DNA from: Hymenobacter armeniacus
GTDB taxonomy: Bacteria > Bacteroidota > Bacteroidia > Cytophagales > Hymenobacteraceae
Reading direction: 5' to 3'
Length of the DNA stretch: 64,000 bases
Assembly (NCBI RefSeq): GCF_014699055.1
Contig: NZ_JACXAC010000001.1
Location: 682,001-746,000 of the forward strand
Part shown: positions 16,664-24,925 of the stretch, in pieces
How the letters are laid out: the number at the start of each line of letters is the position of its first letter
Position numbering within the stretch: position 1 is the first letter of the stretch
Translations under genes and position numbers: made by a program
Notes under the pieces: generated by a model
What the model was told of the DNA's origin: nothing
The model's database searches: none
Seen by the model: only the letters and a program-made list of their open reading frames with translations

Positions 16664-17095
16664 ATGATTCCCGATAATATTTCCGGCGACGGCACCAACC
16701 CGAACGAAGGCGAACACGCCGACATCACCGAAAACAAAAACTTCGTGAAAAACGAAGAGCTGGAGCGCCAGAAAGCCTACCAGCAGGACCAGAGCAACAA
16801 CAAGTCCAGTAACGACCCCTCGGCCGCCCGCAACACCGGCGCCAACGGCTACACTCAGCGCAGCAACCAAAAAGACCAGCTCGAAAACCTGCACATCGGC
16901 GGCTCCGAAACCAGCCCCCAGGGCGGCAACGACCACGCCCACGCCGGCGAGCAGGCCCAGGGCCCGGGCTTTGAAGCCGAGGGCAGCTACGAGCTTGACC
17001 ACAACCTGCGCACCCGCGACCAAGCCTTTGGTGAGAAAGCCGCCACCGGCAAGCCCACGCCGGCCGGCAACAGCGAAAGCATCAGCGACGAGTAA
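16664..17095 (+). CDS. Highly hydrophilic, probably disordered protein
   Basis: A 143-residue protein rich in Asn, Gln, Glu, Gly and Ser (for example NKNFVKNEELERQKAYQQDQ), with no hydrophobic core, signal peptide or known domain. Its composition resembles hydrophilins or stress-type intrinsically disordered proteins. It has an intergenic start about 190 bases from the divergent FAD oxidoreductase and is followed by a clear terminator-like hairpin. Function is unknown; the reading frame is supported by codon use and the clean intergenic boundaries. Confidence 0.65.
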   Translation: MIPDNISGDGTNPNEGEHADITENKNFVKNEELERQKAYQQDQSNNKSSNDPSAARNTGANGYTQRSNQKDQLENLHIGGSETSPQGGNDHAHAGEQAQGPGFEAEGSYELDHNLRTRDQAFGEKAATGKPTPAGNSESISDE

Positions 17096-17117
17096 CGGCC
17101 CCGCTACCCGCGCCGGC

Positions 17118-17165
17118 AAAAGCCGCTTCGCCGCCACCTGCCCGGGTGGGGCGGAGCGGCTTTTT
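17118..17165 (+). terminator. Rho-independent-type terminator
   Basis: Arms AAAAGCCGCTTCGCC and GGCGGAGCGGCTTTT pair over 14 of 15 bases and end in a T run, 22 bases after the stop of the hydrophilic-protein gene. Confidence 0.7.
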
Positions 17166-17220
17166 GCATGCCGGGACTGGCGAAGAAATAAAGTGAAAAA
17201 GAAAAAACCGCGCCGATACC

Positions 17221-17248
17221 TTGATAACGCGGCAAAAGCTTAACTTGC
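17221..17248 (+). promoter_or_regulatory. Probable -33/-7 promoter
   Basis: TTG at 17221-17223 is followed after 17 bases by TAACTTGC at 17241-17248, which is close to TAnnTTTG. This would start transcription about 80 bases upstream of the single-pass protein gene at 17334. Confidence 0.4.
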
Positions 17249-17333
17249 CGGACATATCCGATACAAGAGTATTAGGATAATACCCATTCTGTGTCTTTTT
17301 CTTTTCCCACCCTTACGCTAACCAGTCGTTACG

Positions 17334-18050
17334 ATGAATCCGGACAATGTACCCAACGTTGAAAATGAACCTTACGACCCCAATTTTGAGGCGCAGGACG
17401 AAGAACTAGCCTCGGGTGGCAACAACAAGCTGCTCTACATTCTGGGGGCCGTGATTCTGGCCCTGGTGGTGGGCTATATTGCCCTGCCCAAGGGCGGCGG
17501 CAGCGGCCTGGCCAGCGTGACGCCCACCTTCATGCTCGACGATGCCGCCGTGACGGCCACCGCCCCCACCGCCGCCGACAGCATTGCCGCCGGCCTCAAA
17601 GCCGCCCCCACTGCCGAAACCGCAGAAGAGGTGGCAGCCGCTGAGAAACCGGTGGCCAAGCCCGCTACGGCTCCCAAGCCGGTAGCGGCGGCCGCGGCGG
17701 CCCCAATTGCCGCCGCGCCGGCCGCGCCGGCCCCGGCCCCGGTAGAAGCCGCTCCGGTCCCTGCGCCCGTGGCCGCCGCAGAGCCCGCCGCGCCCACCAC
17801 CGTCACGGTGTCGGGCAAGATTGAAAACGAAATCGGCAAGCCCCTGGTAGGGGCCACCGTGCTGCTGCGCGGCAGCAGCAAAGGCACCAGCACCGACGCT
17901 AACGGCAACTACACCCTGGAAGTCCCCGCCGGCACCGACAACACCCTGATTTTCGGCTACGGCGGCTACGAAGACGAAGAAATCCGCAGCCGTGGCAGCC
18001 AGCCCGTGAACGTGACCCTGACCCCCCGCGCCAAATCGCGCCGGCGTTAA
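17334..18050 (+). CDS. Single-pass protein: Ala/Pro spacer plus carboxypeptidase-regulatory-like domain
   Basis: A 238-residue protein. A short acidic cytoplasmic N terminus (about 27 residues) precedes one membrane helix (LLYILGAVILALVVGYIALP). A long Ala/Pro/Val-rich spacer (about residues 60-150, many APAPV units) follows. The C terminus is a CarboxypepD_reg-like beta-sandwich (VTVSGKIENEIGKPLVGATV, DANGNYTLEVPAG, FGYGGYEDEEI) of the kind plugged into SusC receptors. The layout is that of a TonB energy transducer with the TonB domain replaced by this one. Its role is unknown, but an envelope-anchoring or transducing function is plausible. Confidence 0.78.
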   Translation: MNPDNVPNVENEPYDPNFEAQDEELASGGNNKLLYILGAVILALVVGYIALPKGGGSGLASVTPTFMLDDAAVTATAPTAADSIAAGLKAAPTAETAEEVAAAEKPVAKPATAPKPVAAAAAAPIAAAPAAPAPAPVEAAPVPAPVAAAEPAAPTTVTVSGKIENEIGKPLVGATVLLRGSSKGTSTDANGNYTLEVPAGTDNTLIFGYGGYEDEEIRSRGSQPVNVTLTPRAKSRRR

Positions 18051-18071
18051 GCCGCTCCAGCTGCGCAACGC

Positions 18072-18109
18072 AAAAGGCCCGGACTTTCCTAGGAAAGTCC
18101 GGGCCTTTT
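18072..18109. terminator. Bidirectional terminator, perfect 38-base palindrome
   Basis: Arms AAAAGGCCCGGACTTTCCT and AGGAAAGTCCGGGCCTTTT are exact reverse complements with no loop. It sits between convergent genes, 22 bases after one stop and 21 bases before the other, with an A run on the left and a T run on the right. Confidence 0.85.
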
Positions 18110-18129
18110 CATGTGAACAGGGGATGGGA

Positions 18130-19605
18130 CTACGCGCCAGTATTCCCAAACCGGCGGCCAAACAGGAAGTATACCGGTAGGCCCAGCGCCATCAGGCCCA
18201 GGCCGCGGCGCGAGAACTCGGCCGTGTCGGGCGCGATGAGCAGGATGATACAGAACGTGGTGGCAAGCAGCACGTAGAGGCCCGGTACCAGCGGGTAGCC
18301 CCAGGCGCGGTAGGGGCGGGGCGCCTCGGGCCGGGTGCGGCGCAGCACGAAAATCCCGATGATGGTGATGACGTAGAACAGAATCACCGAGAACATGACG
18401 TAGTTGAGCAGGTCGCCGTAGCGGCCGCTCAAACACAGCACGCAGGCCCAGAAGCACTGAGCCCACAGGGCGCGGCCGGGCACGCCGGCCCCGTTCAGCC
18501 GGGCCAGGCCGGGGAAAAACAGGCCGTCTTTGGCCATGGCGAAGTAGGCGCGGGCGCCGCTGAGGATGATGCCATTGTTGGCCCCGAAGGTGCTGAGCAT
18601 GATGAGCACGGCCATGACATAGGCCCCGGCGCGGCCCAGCACCGACTCGGCCACGGCCGTGGCCACCCGGTCGTCGGTAGCGTACTGAATGCCGCGGCCG
18701 GCCAGCGTGGTGGCTTCCGGCGAGCCGTGCAGCGGCAGCACCAGCAGGTACACCACGTTGATGAGGATGTAGAGCGCCGTCACGATGGCCGTGCCGATGG
18801 CCATGCTGCGCACCAGCGTCCGCTCGGGGTTCTGAATTTCTTCACCCGCGAAGCCGATGTTGTTCCAGGAATCCGACGAAAACAACGAGCCCGTCATGGC
18901 CATGCCGATGGCAATGACCAGCGCGCCGCCGCTGATGGGCAGGGTGGGCGCGTTCACGCCCGGTGCGGCCGAGCGGGTGGCCGACCACAAATCGGCGAAG
19001 TTGGCGGCAATGGCTTCGTGGTTGATGCCCAGGGCCACGCCAAAGATGATGAGCAGCGCCAGCGCAATGAGCTTGGTGCTGCCCAGCACGTTCTGAATGA
19101 GCTTGCCCGTGCGCACGCCCTGCGCGTTCAGCGCGGTGATGCCCACGATGAGCACAATGGCCAGCAGCTGCACCGTGCTGAATTCAAACGCACCCACGCT
19201 AAACAGGGCGTTTTTTACACTGAAATACGGAATCAGCACGCCGGTAAACTTGGCAAAAGCTACGGCCACGGCCGCAATCACACCGGTCTGAATGACGAGA
19301 AACAGCGACCAGCCGTACAAAAAGGCCGTGAGGCGCCCGAAGGCTTCGCGCAGGTACACGTACTGCCCGCCCACTTTGGGGAACATGCTGGCCAGCTCGC
19401 CGTAGCTGATGGCGCCCGCCATGGTGATGAAACCCGTGAGCAGCCACACCACCAGCAGCCAGCCCGCGCTGCCCACCTGCCGCGCAATGTCGGCCGAGAC
19501 GATGAAGATGCCCGAGCCTATCATGCTGCCCGTCACGAGCATAATGGCGTCGAAAAGATTGATGGCGCGCTTAAAATGCGGCTGGTCGGGTTGGGGTTCG
19601 GTCAT
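18130..19605 (-). CDS. APC-family amino acid permease
   Basis: A 491-residue transporter with about 12 membrane helices. The first helix contains LFDAIMLVTGSMIGSGIFIV, the APC GSMIGSGIF substrate-binding motif. The loop FPKVGGQYVYLREAFGR between helices 2 and 3 is the family consensus. It imports or exchanges amino acids or related solutes; specificity is not determinable. It is followed on the minus strand by a bidirectional terminator. A weak box GGAAGATA (plus strand) just upstream may be the -7 element. Confidence 0.92.
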   Translation of the reverse strand: MTEPQPDQPHFKRAINLFDAIMLVTGSMIGSGIFIVSADIARQVGSAGWLLVVWLLTGFITMAGAISYGELASMFPKVGGQYVYLREAFGRLTAFLYGWSLFLVIQTGVIAAVAVAFAKFTGVLIPYFSVKNALFSVGAFEFSTVQLLAIVLIVGITALNAQGVRTGKLIQNVLGSTKLIALALLIIFGVALGINHEAIAANFADLWSATRSAAPGVNAPTLPISGGALVIAIGMAMTGSLFSSDSWNNIGFAGEEIQNPERTLVRSMAIGTAIVTALYILINVVYLLVLPLHGSPEATTLAGRGIQYATDDRVATAVAESVLGRAGAYVMAVLIMLSTFGANNGIILSGARAYFAMAKDGLFFPGLARLNGAGVPGRALWAQCFWACVLCLSGRYGDLLNYVMFSVILFYVITIIGIFVLRRTRPEAPRPYRAWGYPLVPGLYVLLATTFCIILLIAPDTAEFSRRGLGLMALGLPVYFLFGRRFGNTGA

Positions 19606-19625
19606 AAAGCCAGGGAATGAAGCCG

Positions 19626-19633
19626 GGAAGATA
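19626..19633 (-). promoter_or_regulatory. Weak -7-like box upstream of the amino acid permease
   Basis: On the minus strand the sequence reads TATCTTCC, two bases off TAnnTTTG, about 20 bases upstream of the permease start. Similar boxes at other starts make this plausible, but no -33 TTG was found. Confidence 0.25.
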
Positions 19634-19712
19634 GAAGGCTGAACTGAATGAATGCTCGCTACCGTCGCCGGCCCTGGCTGGCTGCGCCGCTGTAATACGT
19701 CCGCTTCGACAG

Positions 19713-20678
19713 TTAAGGCTTGGCTTTGAAGCCGGCGGCTAGTCGGCCCATCGCGTGCTTATTGCCGAGCGCGGCGGCTTGTCTCCAGTAAATTTCGGCA
19801 GCGGATACTTCACCGAATTGCAGGTACAAATCGCCCCGTTCGAAGAGGAGGCTGCCCTTGCCCTTGTACTGGGCCTGCAGCTGGGCGTAGAGCTGCTCGG
19901 CCTTGGCCGCATCGCCCGTTTTCTCGTAGAGCACGGCCGAAACGAATTGCGTAGTGCTGTCGGAGGACAGGCGGTTGGCCTCGTCGGCATCCTGGCGGGC
20001 GCCGGCCGCATCGTGCAGCTTGCAGCGCACCAGCGCACGGCTGGCGTAAGCCAGGTTATAGCGTTTGTTTTGGCTGACGAGGGCGTTAGCGGTGCGCAGG
20101 GCGTCGGCGTCGCGGCCGGCCACCATCTGCGCGAAGGTCAGCCATAGGGCATAGTCTTTTTCCTGCGGCGCCAGTGTGTTGGCTTGGGCAAAATCGCCGA
20201 TAGCCTCGGGCAAGTGATTGGTCGCCAACTGACCGTAGCCGCGCAAGTAGAGCAGGGATGCATCTGCGGGCGTTTGCTGCAAGGCAGCGGTGAGGTCGGC
20301 CACCGACTCGGCGTTACGGAACGTCTGCGAATTGGCAAAGCCTCGGTCGGCCAGGTACGCCCACGTATTCGGCTGAAGACGCAAAGCTTTGTTTAAATCG
20401 ACCAAGGCGAGCGCCGCGTGCGCTTCGGTGTTTTCGTTGAGGTGGCATTCGGCGCGCAACGCCCACAGGTCGGCGTTTAGGCTGTCCTGCCGTAGGTGCT
20501 GCTCAACTTCGGGCAGCAACGCGGCAAACTGGCCTTTTCGCAGCAGTCGTCGGGCGGGTCCATTCAATGATTTTAACACGTTGCCCTGCGCTGCGGCCGG
20601 TGCGGCACCCACCCAAACAAGGGCGCCCAGTAGGCCAAGCGCGGCAATACTACGGGCCAGGAAAAAACCAAAACGCAT
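19713..20678 (-). CDS. Secreted TPR-repeat protein
   Basis: A 321-residue protein with an N-terminal signal peptide (about residues 1-30, SIAALGLLGALVWVGAAPAAAQ). The body is helical with TPR-type pairs (for example DLWALRAECHLNENTEAHAALALVDLNKALRLQPN; LYLRGYGQLATNHLPEAIGDFAQA; YAQLQAQYKGKGSLLFERGDLYLQFG; the last unit resembles a Sel1/TPR motif). TPRs bind partner peptides; the protein is likely periplasmic or surface-exposed. No catalytic motif is visible. Confidence 0.8.
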   Translation of the reverse strand: MRFGFFLARSIAALGLLGALVWVGAAPAAAQGNVLKSLNGPARRLLRKGQFAALLPEVEQHLRQDSLNADLWALRAECHLNENTEAHAALALVDLNKALRLQPNTWAYLADRGFANSQTFRNAESVADLTAALQQTPADASLLYLRGYGQLATNHLPEAIGDFAQANTLAPQEKDYALWLTFAQMVAGRDADALRTANALVSQNKRYNLAYASRALVRCKLHDAAGARQDADEANRLSSDSTTQFVSAVLYEKTGDAAKAEQLYAQLQAQYKGKGSLLFERGDLYLQFGEVSAAEIYWRQAAALGNKHAMGRLAAGFKAKP

Positions 20679-20728
20679 CTATAAACATTTAAAAATAAAA
20701 ATGATAGCATAAATTAACTGTGCCGAAG

Positions 20729-21265
20729 CTAAAACTCGCTGCGGTCGTACCAGCTGCGCATGCGCCAGGGGTCGTTGCGGTTTTTGCGCACCAGCACCAG
20801 GCGGGCCGTGCCGGAGCCGGAAAACCGCTCGTTGTCGCGCTGCTCGATGGTGAGCAGGAAGGACCGTTCCACGTTCACCAGCGTGTCGGAGGCCAGCGTG
20901 TCGGACGTGGGCAGGTACTGCGTCCACTGCAAGTTGGTGGAGCGGGCGGCTTTGAAGAGGCGGTAGGTAGTGTTGGCGTCCACGTCGCGCGTCCAGCTGC
21001 GGTCCACGTTGGCGGCAAAGTCGTGGTAAGTGAACTTGAACTTCGGCGACAACAGCTGCCCGTAGAGCGTGGAATCGCGCAGCTGGTAAGCGGCCCGGAA
21101 GCGGTCGAAAAAGCCCCGCACCGTGACGGGGTTGCCCAGCAGCGCGTTCTGGTCGGTGGGCACCTCGTCCAGGGCCGGCGCAAACGGGTTGCAGGCCGGC
21201 ACCGTCAGCATCAGGACAATGCCCGCTTGCAGCAAAACCGGAAATGACAGGCGCAACGGCTTCAT
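20729..21265 (-). CDS. Putative lipoprotein, paralogue of the next gene
   Basis: A 178-residue protein with a lipoprotein signal (VLLQAGIVLMLTVPAC, lipobox Cys near residue 25). The mature part has a mixed alpha/beta composition similar to the downstream gene: both have NVERSFLLTIEQRDNERFSGSG-like and RLVLVRKNRN..W.. segments. No known family was recognised. The start at 21265 was chosen because it gives the lipoprotein signal; an earlier in-frame start gives a long low-quality extension. The pair probably arose by duplication. Confidence 0.7.
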   Translation of the reverse strand: MKPLRLSFPVLLQAGIVLMLTVPACNPFAPALDEVPTDQNALLGNPVTVRGFFDRFRAAYQLRDSTLYGQLLSPKFKFTYHDFAANVDRSWTRDVDANTTYRLFKAARSTNLQWTQYLPTSDTLASDTLVNVERSFLLTIEQRDNERFSGSGTARLVLVRKNRNDPWRMRSWYDRSEF

Positions 21266-21352
21266 AGGCCGAAATATACGAATTGGGAAATAGGGAAAAA
21301 GAGAGATGGGAAGAAGGAGCAGGCAATTAGGTGAGAGGACAAAGGAGGAACG

Positions 21353-21386
21353 AACGTCATTCCTCGGCGGCGCTCGGCATGACGTT
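21353..21386. repeat. Short palindromic element of the GTCATGC family
   Basis: Arms AACGTCATTCC and GGCATGACGTT differ at one position and enclose a 12-base loop. The sequence read on the minus strand, with GTCATGCCGAGCGCCGCCGA, resembles the arms of the larger repeats at 3286, 39881 and 48170. Confidence 0.55.
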
Positions 21387-21451
21387 GCTTCTTTATCAAT
21401 TCTCCCAACTTTATCAATTCTTCCAATCTTACTCGCTTCCCACCTCCCCAC

Positions 21452-22054
21452 TTAATGCGAGCTGAAATATTTCTTTAAATCCGTCCAGCACAGGCCGGGC
21501 ATGGTGCGCTGGTCGCGCCAGGCCACAATGCGCCACTCGTTGTTGCGGCGACGCAGGATGAGGCGGATGTTGCCCTGCAGCAGCCCCGCGTGGAAGGCCG
21601 TGTCCTGCTGCGTGACCTGCAGTTGGTACAGGGCCGATACTTCCACCGAGTCGGCGGTGTAGAGCTGGTCGCGGCGGTCGGTGAGGGTCAGCGTGTTCTT
21701 GACGCCGCTTGCCGTGCGGCGGCGCAGGCTGCTGAAATAGGTGGTTTCCTCGGGCACGCTCCAGTTGGCAAACAGGGCGGGCGAGGAGCCGGCGCTGGTG
21801 GGGTCGGGCACGAAGCGGTAGGTGGGGCCGCTGAAGGTGCGCTCGTAGTTGGCCACGTTCACGTTTTGCACGGCCGTGGTAAAATTGGCCAGCAGAATGT
21901 CGATTTGGGTGGGCTGAATCCACTCGCTGCCAGTGGCCGACGGCTCGGGCTCGCGCAGCTGAAAGCAGGCCGGCAGGGCCAGCACGCCCAGCAGCCCGGC
22001 CCAGCGGCGGGGGCCCGACAACAACGAAAACAACGGGCGGGGCGGCGTGGTCAT
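21452..22054 (-). CDS. Putative lipoprotein, paralogue of the previous gene
   Basis: A 200-residue protein with signal region WAGLLGVLALPACF, lipobox Cys near residue 30. The mature region contains TYRFVPDPTSAGSSPALFANW and ends with RIVAWRDQRTMPGLCWTDLKKYF, matching the neighbouring lipoprotein in layout (a beta segment followed by an R.RN..WR..AW..R motif: DPWRMRSWYDRS there). No known family. It is transcribed away from the large envelope protein gene, with an intergenic region of about 100 bases. Confidence 0.7.
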   Translation of the reverse strand: MTTPPRPLFSLLSGPRRWAGLLGVLALPACFQLREPEPSATGSEWIQPTQIDILLANFTTAVQNVNVANYERTFSGPTYRFVPDPTSAGSSPALFANWSVPEETTYFSSLRRRTASGVKNTLTLTDRRDQLYTADSVEVSALYQLQVTQQDTAFHAGLLQGNIRLILRRRNNEWRIVAWRDQRTMPGLCWTDLKKYFSSH

Positions 22055-22119
22055 TTCTGGTGCTTGATACCGAACGGAAAGATACGCTCTGATTTCATGC
22101 GCGGCCGCGGCGGCGGGCG

Positions 22120-22127
22120 TACTTTCG
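22120..22127 (+). promoter_or_regulatory. Putative -7 box TACTTTCG
   Basis: TACTTTCG lies 25 bases upstream of the start of the large envelope protein. It differs from TAnnTTTG at one position and recurs in the same form upstream of the M28 peptidase gene (59507). Confidence 0.4.
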
Positions 22128-22152
22128 TCGCCCGTCATCCGCTTCCTCCCGC

Positions 22153-24915
22153 ATGTCCCGAAAGCTTCTGGCGCTGTATACGGCCCTCTTGCTGCTGCTG
22201 GCGCTGGCCACGTACGTCTACTACCGGCGCACGCTGGCCGCTGTGCCCGTCGACCCCTACGCTCTGGTGCCCGACGATGCCGTGCTCGTGCTCAGCACCC
22301 ACGACCACCCCACGCTGGTGCGCCACCTCCAGGAAACCGAGCTATGGGACAACCTCACGGCCGTGCGCTACTTTCAGCAGGCCGCTGGCCACCTGGCCCT
22401 GGCCGACAGCCTCAGCGGCGGCAACGCCCGGCGCCGCAACAGCCTGCTCACGCTGCTGGGCCGCAAGCTGGTCATCACCTCGCTGCACGTCACGGGGCCC
22501 GGCGAGTTCGACGTGCTCTACCAGATTCCGCTGGTGCGGGTGAGCGAGTACCGGCAGGTGCGCAGCCTGCTCGAAACCCTGGGCCGCGACGGCCGCTACC
22601 GCCTCAGCACCCGCGAGTACGAAGGCCAGGAGCTGACCATCCTCACCGAGCAGCGCAGCGAGTTCAGCCTCACCGTGCTCAATTACCGCAACCACCTGCT
22701 CATCAGCGCCAACGGCGGCCTCGTGGAGGCCGTGGTGCGCCGCCTGGCCCACCCCGACGCGCCCACGGTATTGGCCTCGTTCGGCTCGACGGACCTGCTG
22801 AAGCTGCGCGGCGTGGACGCCACCGTGCTGGTGAACTACCGCCGCCTGCCGCAGTTCCTCGACGTGCTGTTTCGGCGCGATGCCCACGGGCAGTTCGACC
22901 TGCTGGCCGGGCTGGCGTCGCAGGGATTTCTGGGCGTGAAGCTGGCGGGCAGCCAGGCCTTGCTGCAGGGGTTTTCGACCCCGGAAACTACCCACAGCAG
23001 CCTGCAGCAGCGGCTGAGCGGGCAGGCGCCCCAGCCATTGGGCCTCACCGATATGTTGAGCACGCGCACCGCGCTGGTGCTGCACCTGGCCGCGCAGCCG
23101 GCCCGCACCTGGCCCCGGCCCACGTCGTCGGCAGTCGATTCGCTGGGGCTGGGCGCGGCGCTGGACAGCCTGCGGGCCACGCTGGGCGGCGAAATGGCGG
23201 TGGCTTATCTGGCGGCTTCCGCGCCGGGCAGCCGGCCCGGCCGGCTGGCGCTGGTGCGCTGCCCGGTGCCGGCCCGCACCGAGGCCTGGCTGGCCCGCCT
23301 GCGCCGCCTCAACGGCAACTCGCCGGCCTTCACGCGGGTGGGGCCGTACCAGGTGCACCCGGTGGGCTTTTCGGAAGCGGCCGTGCTGGGCCCACTCCTC
23401 GACCCGGCCCGGCCCAACGCCGTGGAAGTAGTTTCGGGCGCCGGGGTGATGATGGGCAATTACCTCGTGCTGTCGGACGAGCTGACCCTGAACGCCTACC
23501 TGGCCGATGTGGTGGCGGGGCGCACCTGGGCGCAGTCGCCGGCGCAGGTGTCTTTCTTGCAAGAAACCCAGCCCCGCGCCCGCCTGAGCATCTTCATCGA
23601 CACGCGCAACAGCTGGAACGCCTTGCTGGGCGTGCTCACGGAAGAGCGACGCGCCGGCCTGCTGCGCAACGAAGCCCTGTTCAAGCGCTTTCCCCAACTG
23701 GCCTTCCAGCTGGTGCCGGCCGACAACGAGGCCGCCCCTGATGCGCAGTACTTCACCCAGCTGCTGCTGCACCACCCCAACCTGGGGCCCGCCACCGCCC
23801 AGGCCGGGGGCGCCGCCGCCAACGGGCGCGTGCTGGCGTTTAAGCGGGGGCTGGTGGGCACGCCGGTGGCCCTGCCCGCGCTGGGCACGCGCATTCCGGC
23901 CGTGGTGGTGCAGGATTCGGCCCAGGCGCTGCACTTTGTGAGCGCCGACAACTCGGTGGTGTGGTCCGACACGCTGGCCGGGCCGGCCGTGGGCACCACG
24001 CAGCTGGCGGCCGGGGGCGGAGTGGCCGGCGGCCTGCTGCTGGGCGCCGGCCACCGCCTGCACCTGCTGGCCAACGACGGCCGCGACGCGCCGCCCTTCC
24101 CCCTGAACCTGCCCGACACCCTGCACCTCACCGACCTGACCGTGGGCCCGGGCGGCCCCGGCGAGCCGGCCCGCCTGCTGGCCCGCACGGCCGGCAACGA
24201 GCTGCGCCTGCTCGACGCCCGGGGCCGCGAGTTCCGCGGCTGGCAGCCCAAGCGGCTCGACTTTCCGCTGGCGGGGCGCCCGGCCCTGCTGAATGCGGGC
24301 GGCCGCACCGTGGTGGTGGCCCCCCTGCAAAACGGCTACGTGTACGCCTACGACGGGCAGGGCAACCTGTTTCCGGGCTTCCCGCTGAGCCTGGGAGCCC
24401 GGCTGGCCGGCAACCTGCTGGTGCAGCCCGGCACCACGCTGGCCCGCACCCGCCTCACCACCGTCAACCAGCACGGCGAGCTCATCACCTTCAACCTCAG
24501 CGGCGACGTGCTGAGCCGGAAGCGCATTGCCACCTGGAGCCGCACCGCCCGCTTCCGCCTCGTGCCCGACCTCAGCGGCCACAGCTTCGTGCTCACCCGC
24601 GAAGACGGCAGCCAAATCGATGTGTACCTGCCCACCCAAGCGGCGCCCCTGTTCACGCAGCGCTTCGTGACCTCGGGCGAGCGGCTGGTGCAGTTTTTTG
24701 ATTTTGGCAAAAACCACCGGCTGGTGGCCATCACCGAGCCCGGCCCGGCCCACGTGTTTCTGTACGATGCGCGGGGCCAGCTGCTGGGGGGCGAGCCGCT
24801 GCCCAGCACCGGCACCGGCGTGGCCCTGAGCTACGACGCCACCACCGACACCTACCAGCTGGCCCGCTTGGTGGGCCGCGAGCTGCGCCGCACCGAATTG
24901 AAGGTGAACCTGTAA
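22153..24915 (+). CDS. Large envelope protein: DUF3352-like N terminus, propeller-like C terminus
   Basis: A 920-residue protein with one N-terminal membrane helix (LLALYTALLLLLALATYVYY) and a large extracytoplasmic part. The N-terminal third has features of DUF3352-type proteins (repeated short alpha/beta units such as LYQIPLVRVSEYRQVRSLLE). The C-terminal third (from about residue 600) contains repeated W/G/D-rich units such as NGYVYAYDGQGNLFPGFPLSL and NELRLLDARGREF, as in PQQ-like or WD-type propellers. A membrane-anchored propeller would offer a protein-binding surface. The function is unknown. Confidence 0.7.
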   Translation: MSRKLLALYTALLLLLALATYVYYRRTLAAVPVDPYALVPDDAVLVLSTHDHPTLVRHLQETELWDNLTAVRYFQQAAGHLALADSLSGGNARRRNSLLTLLGRKLVITSLHVTGPGEFDVLYQIPLVRVSEYRQVRSLLETLGRDGRYRLSTREYEGQELTILTEQRSEFSLTVLNYRNHLLISANGGLVEAVVRRLAHPDAPTVLASFGSTDLLKLRGVDATVLVNYRRLPQFLDVLFRRDAHGQFDLLAGLASQGFLGVKLAGSQALLQGFSTPETTHSSLQQRLSGQAPQPLGLTDMLSTRTALVLHLAAQPARTWPRPTSSAVDSLGLGAALDSLRATLGGEMAVAYLAASAPGSRPGRLALVRCPVPARTEAWLARLRRLNGNSPAFTRVGPYQVHPVGFSEAAVLGPLLDPARPNAVEVVSGAGVMMGNYLVLSDELTLNAYLADVVAGRTWAQSPAQVSFLQETQPRARLSIFIDTRNSWNALLGVLTEERRAGLLRNEALFKRFPQLAFQLVPADNEAAPDAQYFTQLLLHHPNLGPATAQAGGAAANGRVLAFKRGLVGTPVALPALGTRIPAVVVQDSAQALHFVSADNSVVWSDTLAGPAVGTTQLAAGGGVAGGLLLGAGHRLHLLANDGRDAPPFPLNLPDTLHLTDLTVGPGGPGEPARLLARTAGNELRLLDARGREFRGWQPKRLDFPLAGRPALLNAGGRTVVVAPLQNGYVYAYDGQGNLFPGFPLSLGARLAGNLLVQPGTTLARTRLTTVNQHGELITFNLSGDVLSRKRIATWSRTARFRLVPDLSGHSFVLTREDGSQIDVYLPTQAAPLFTQRFVTSGERLVQFFDFGKNHRLVAITEPGPAHVFLYDARGQLLGGEPLPSTGTGVALSYDATTDTYQLARLVGRELRRTELKVNL

Positions 24916-24925
24916 ACAATTAGCA

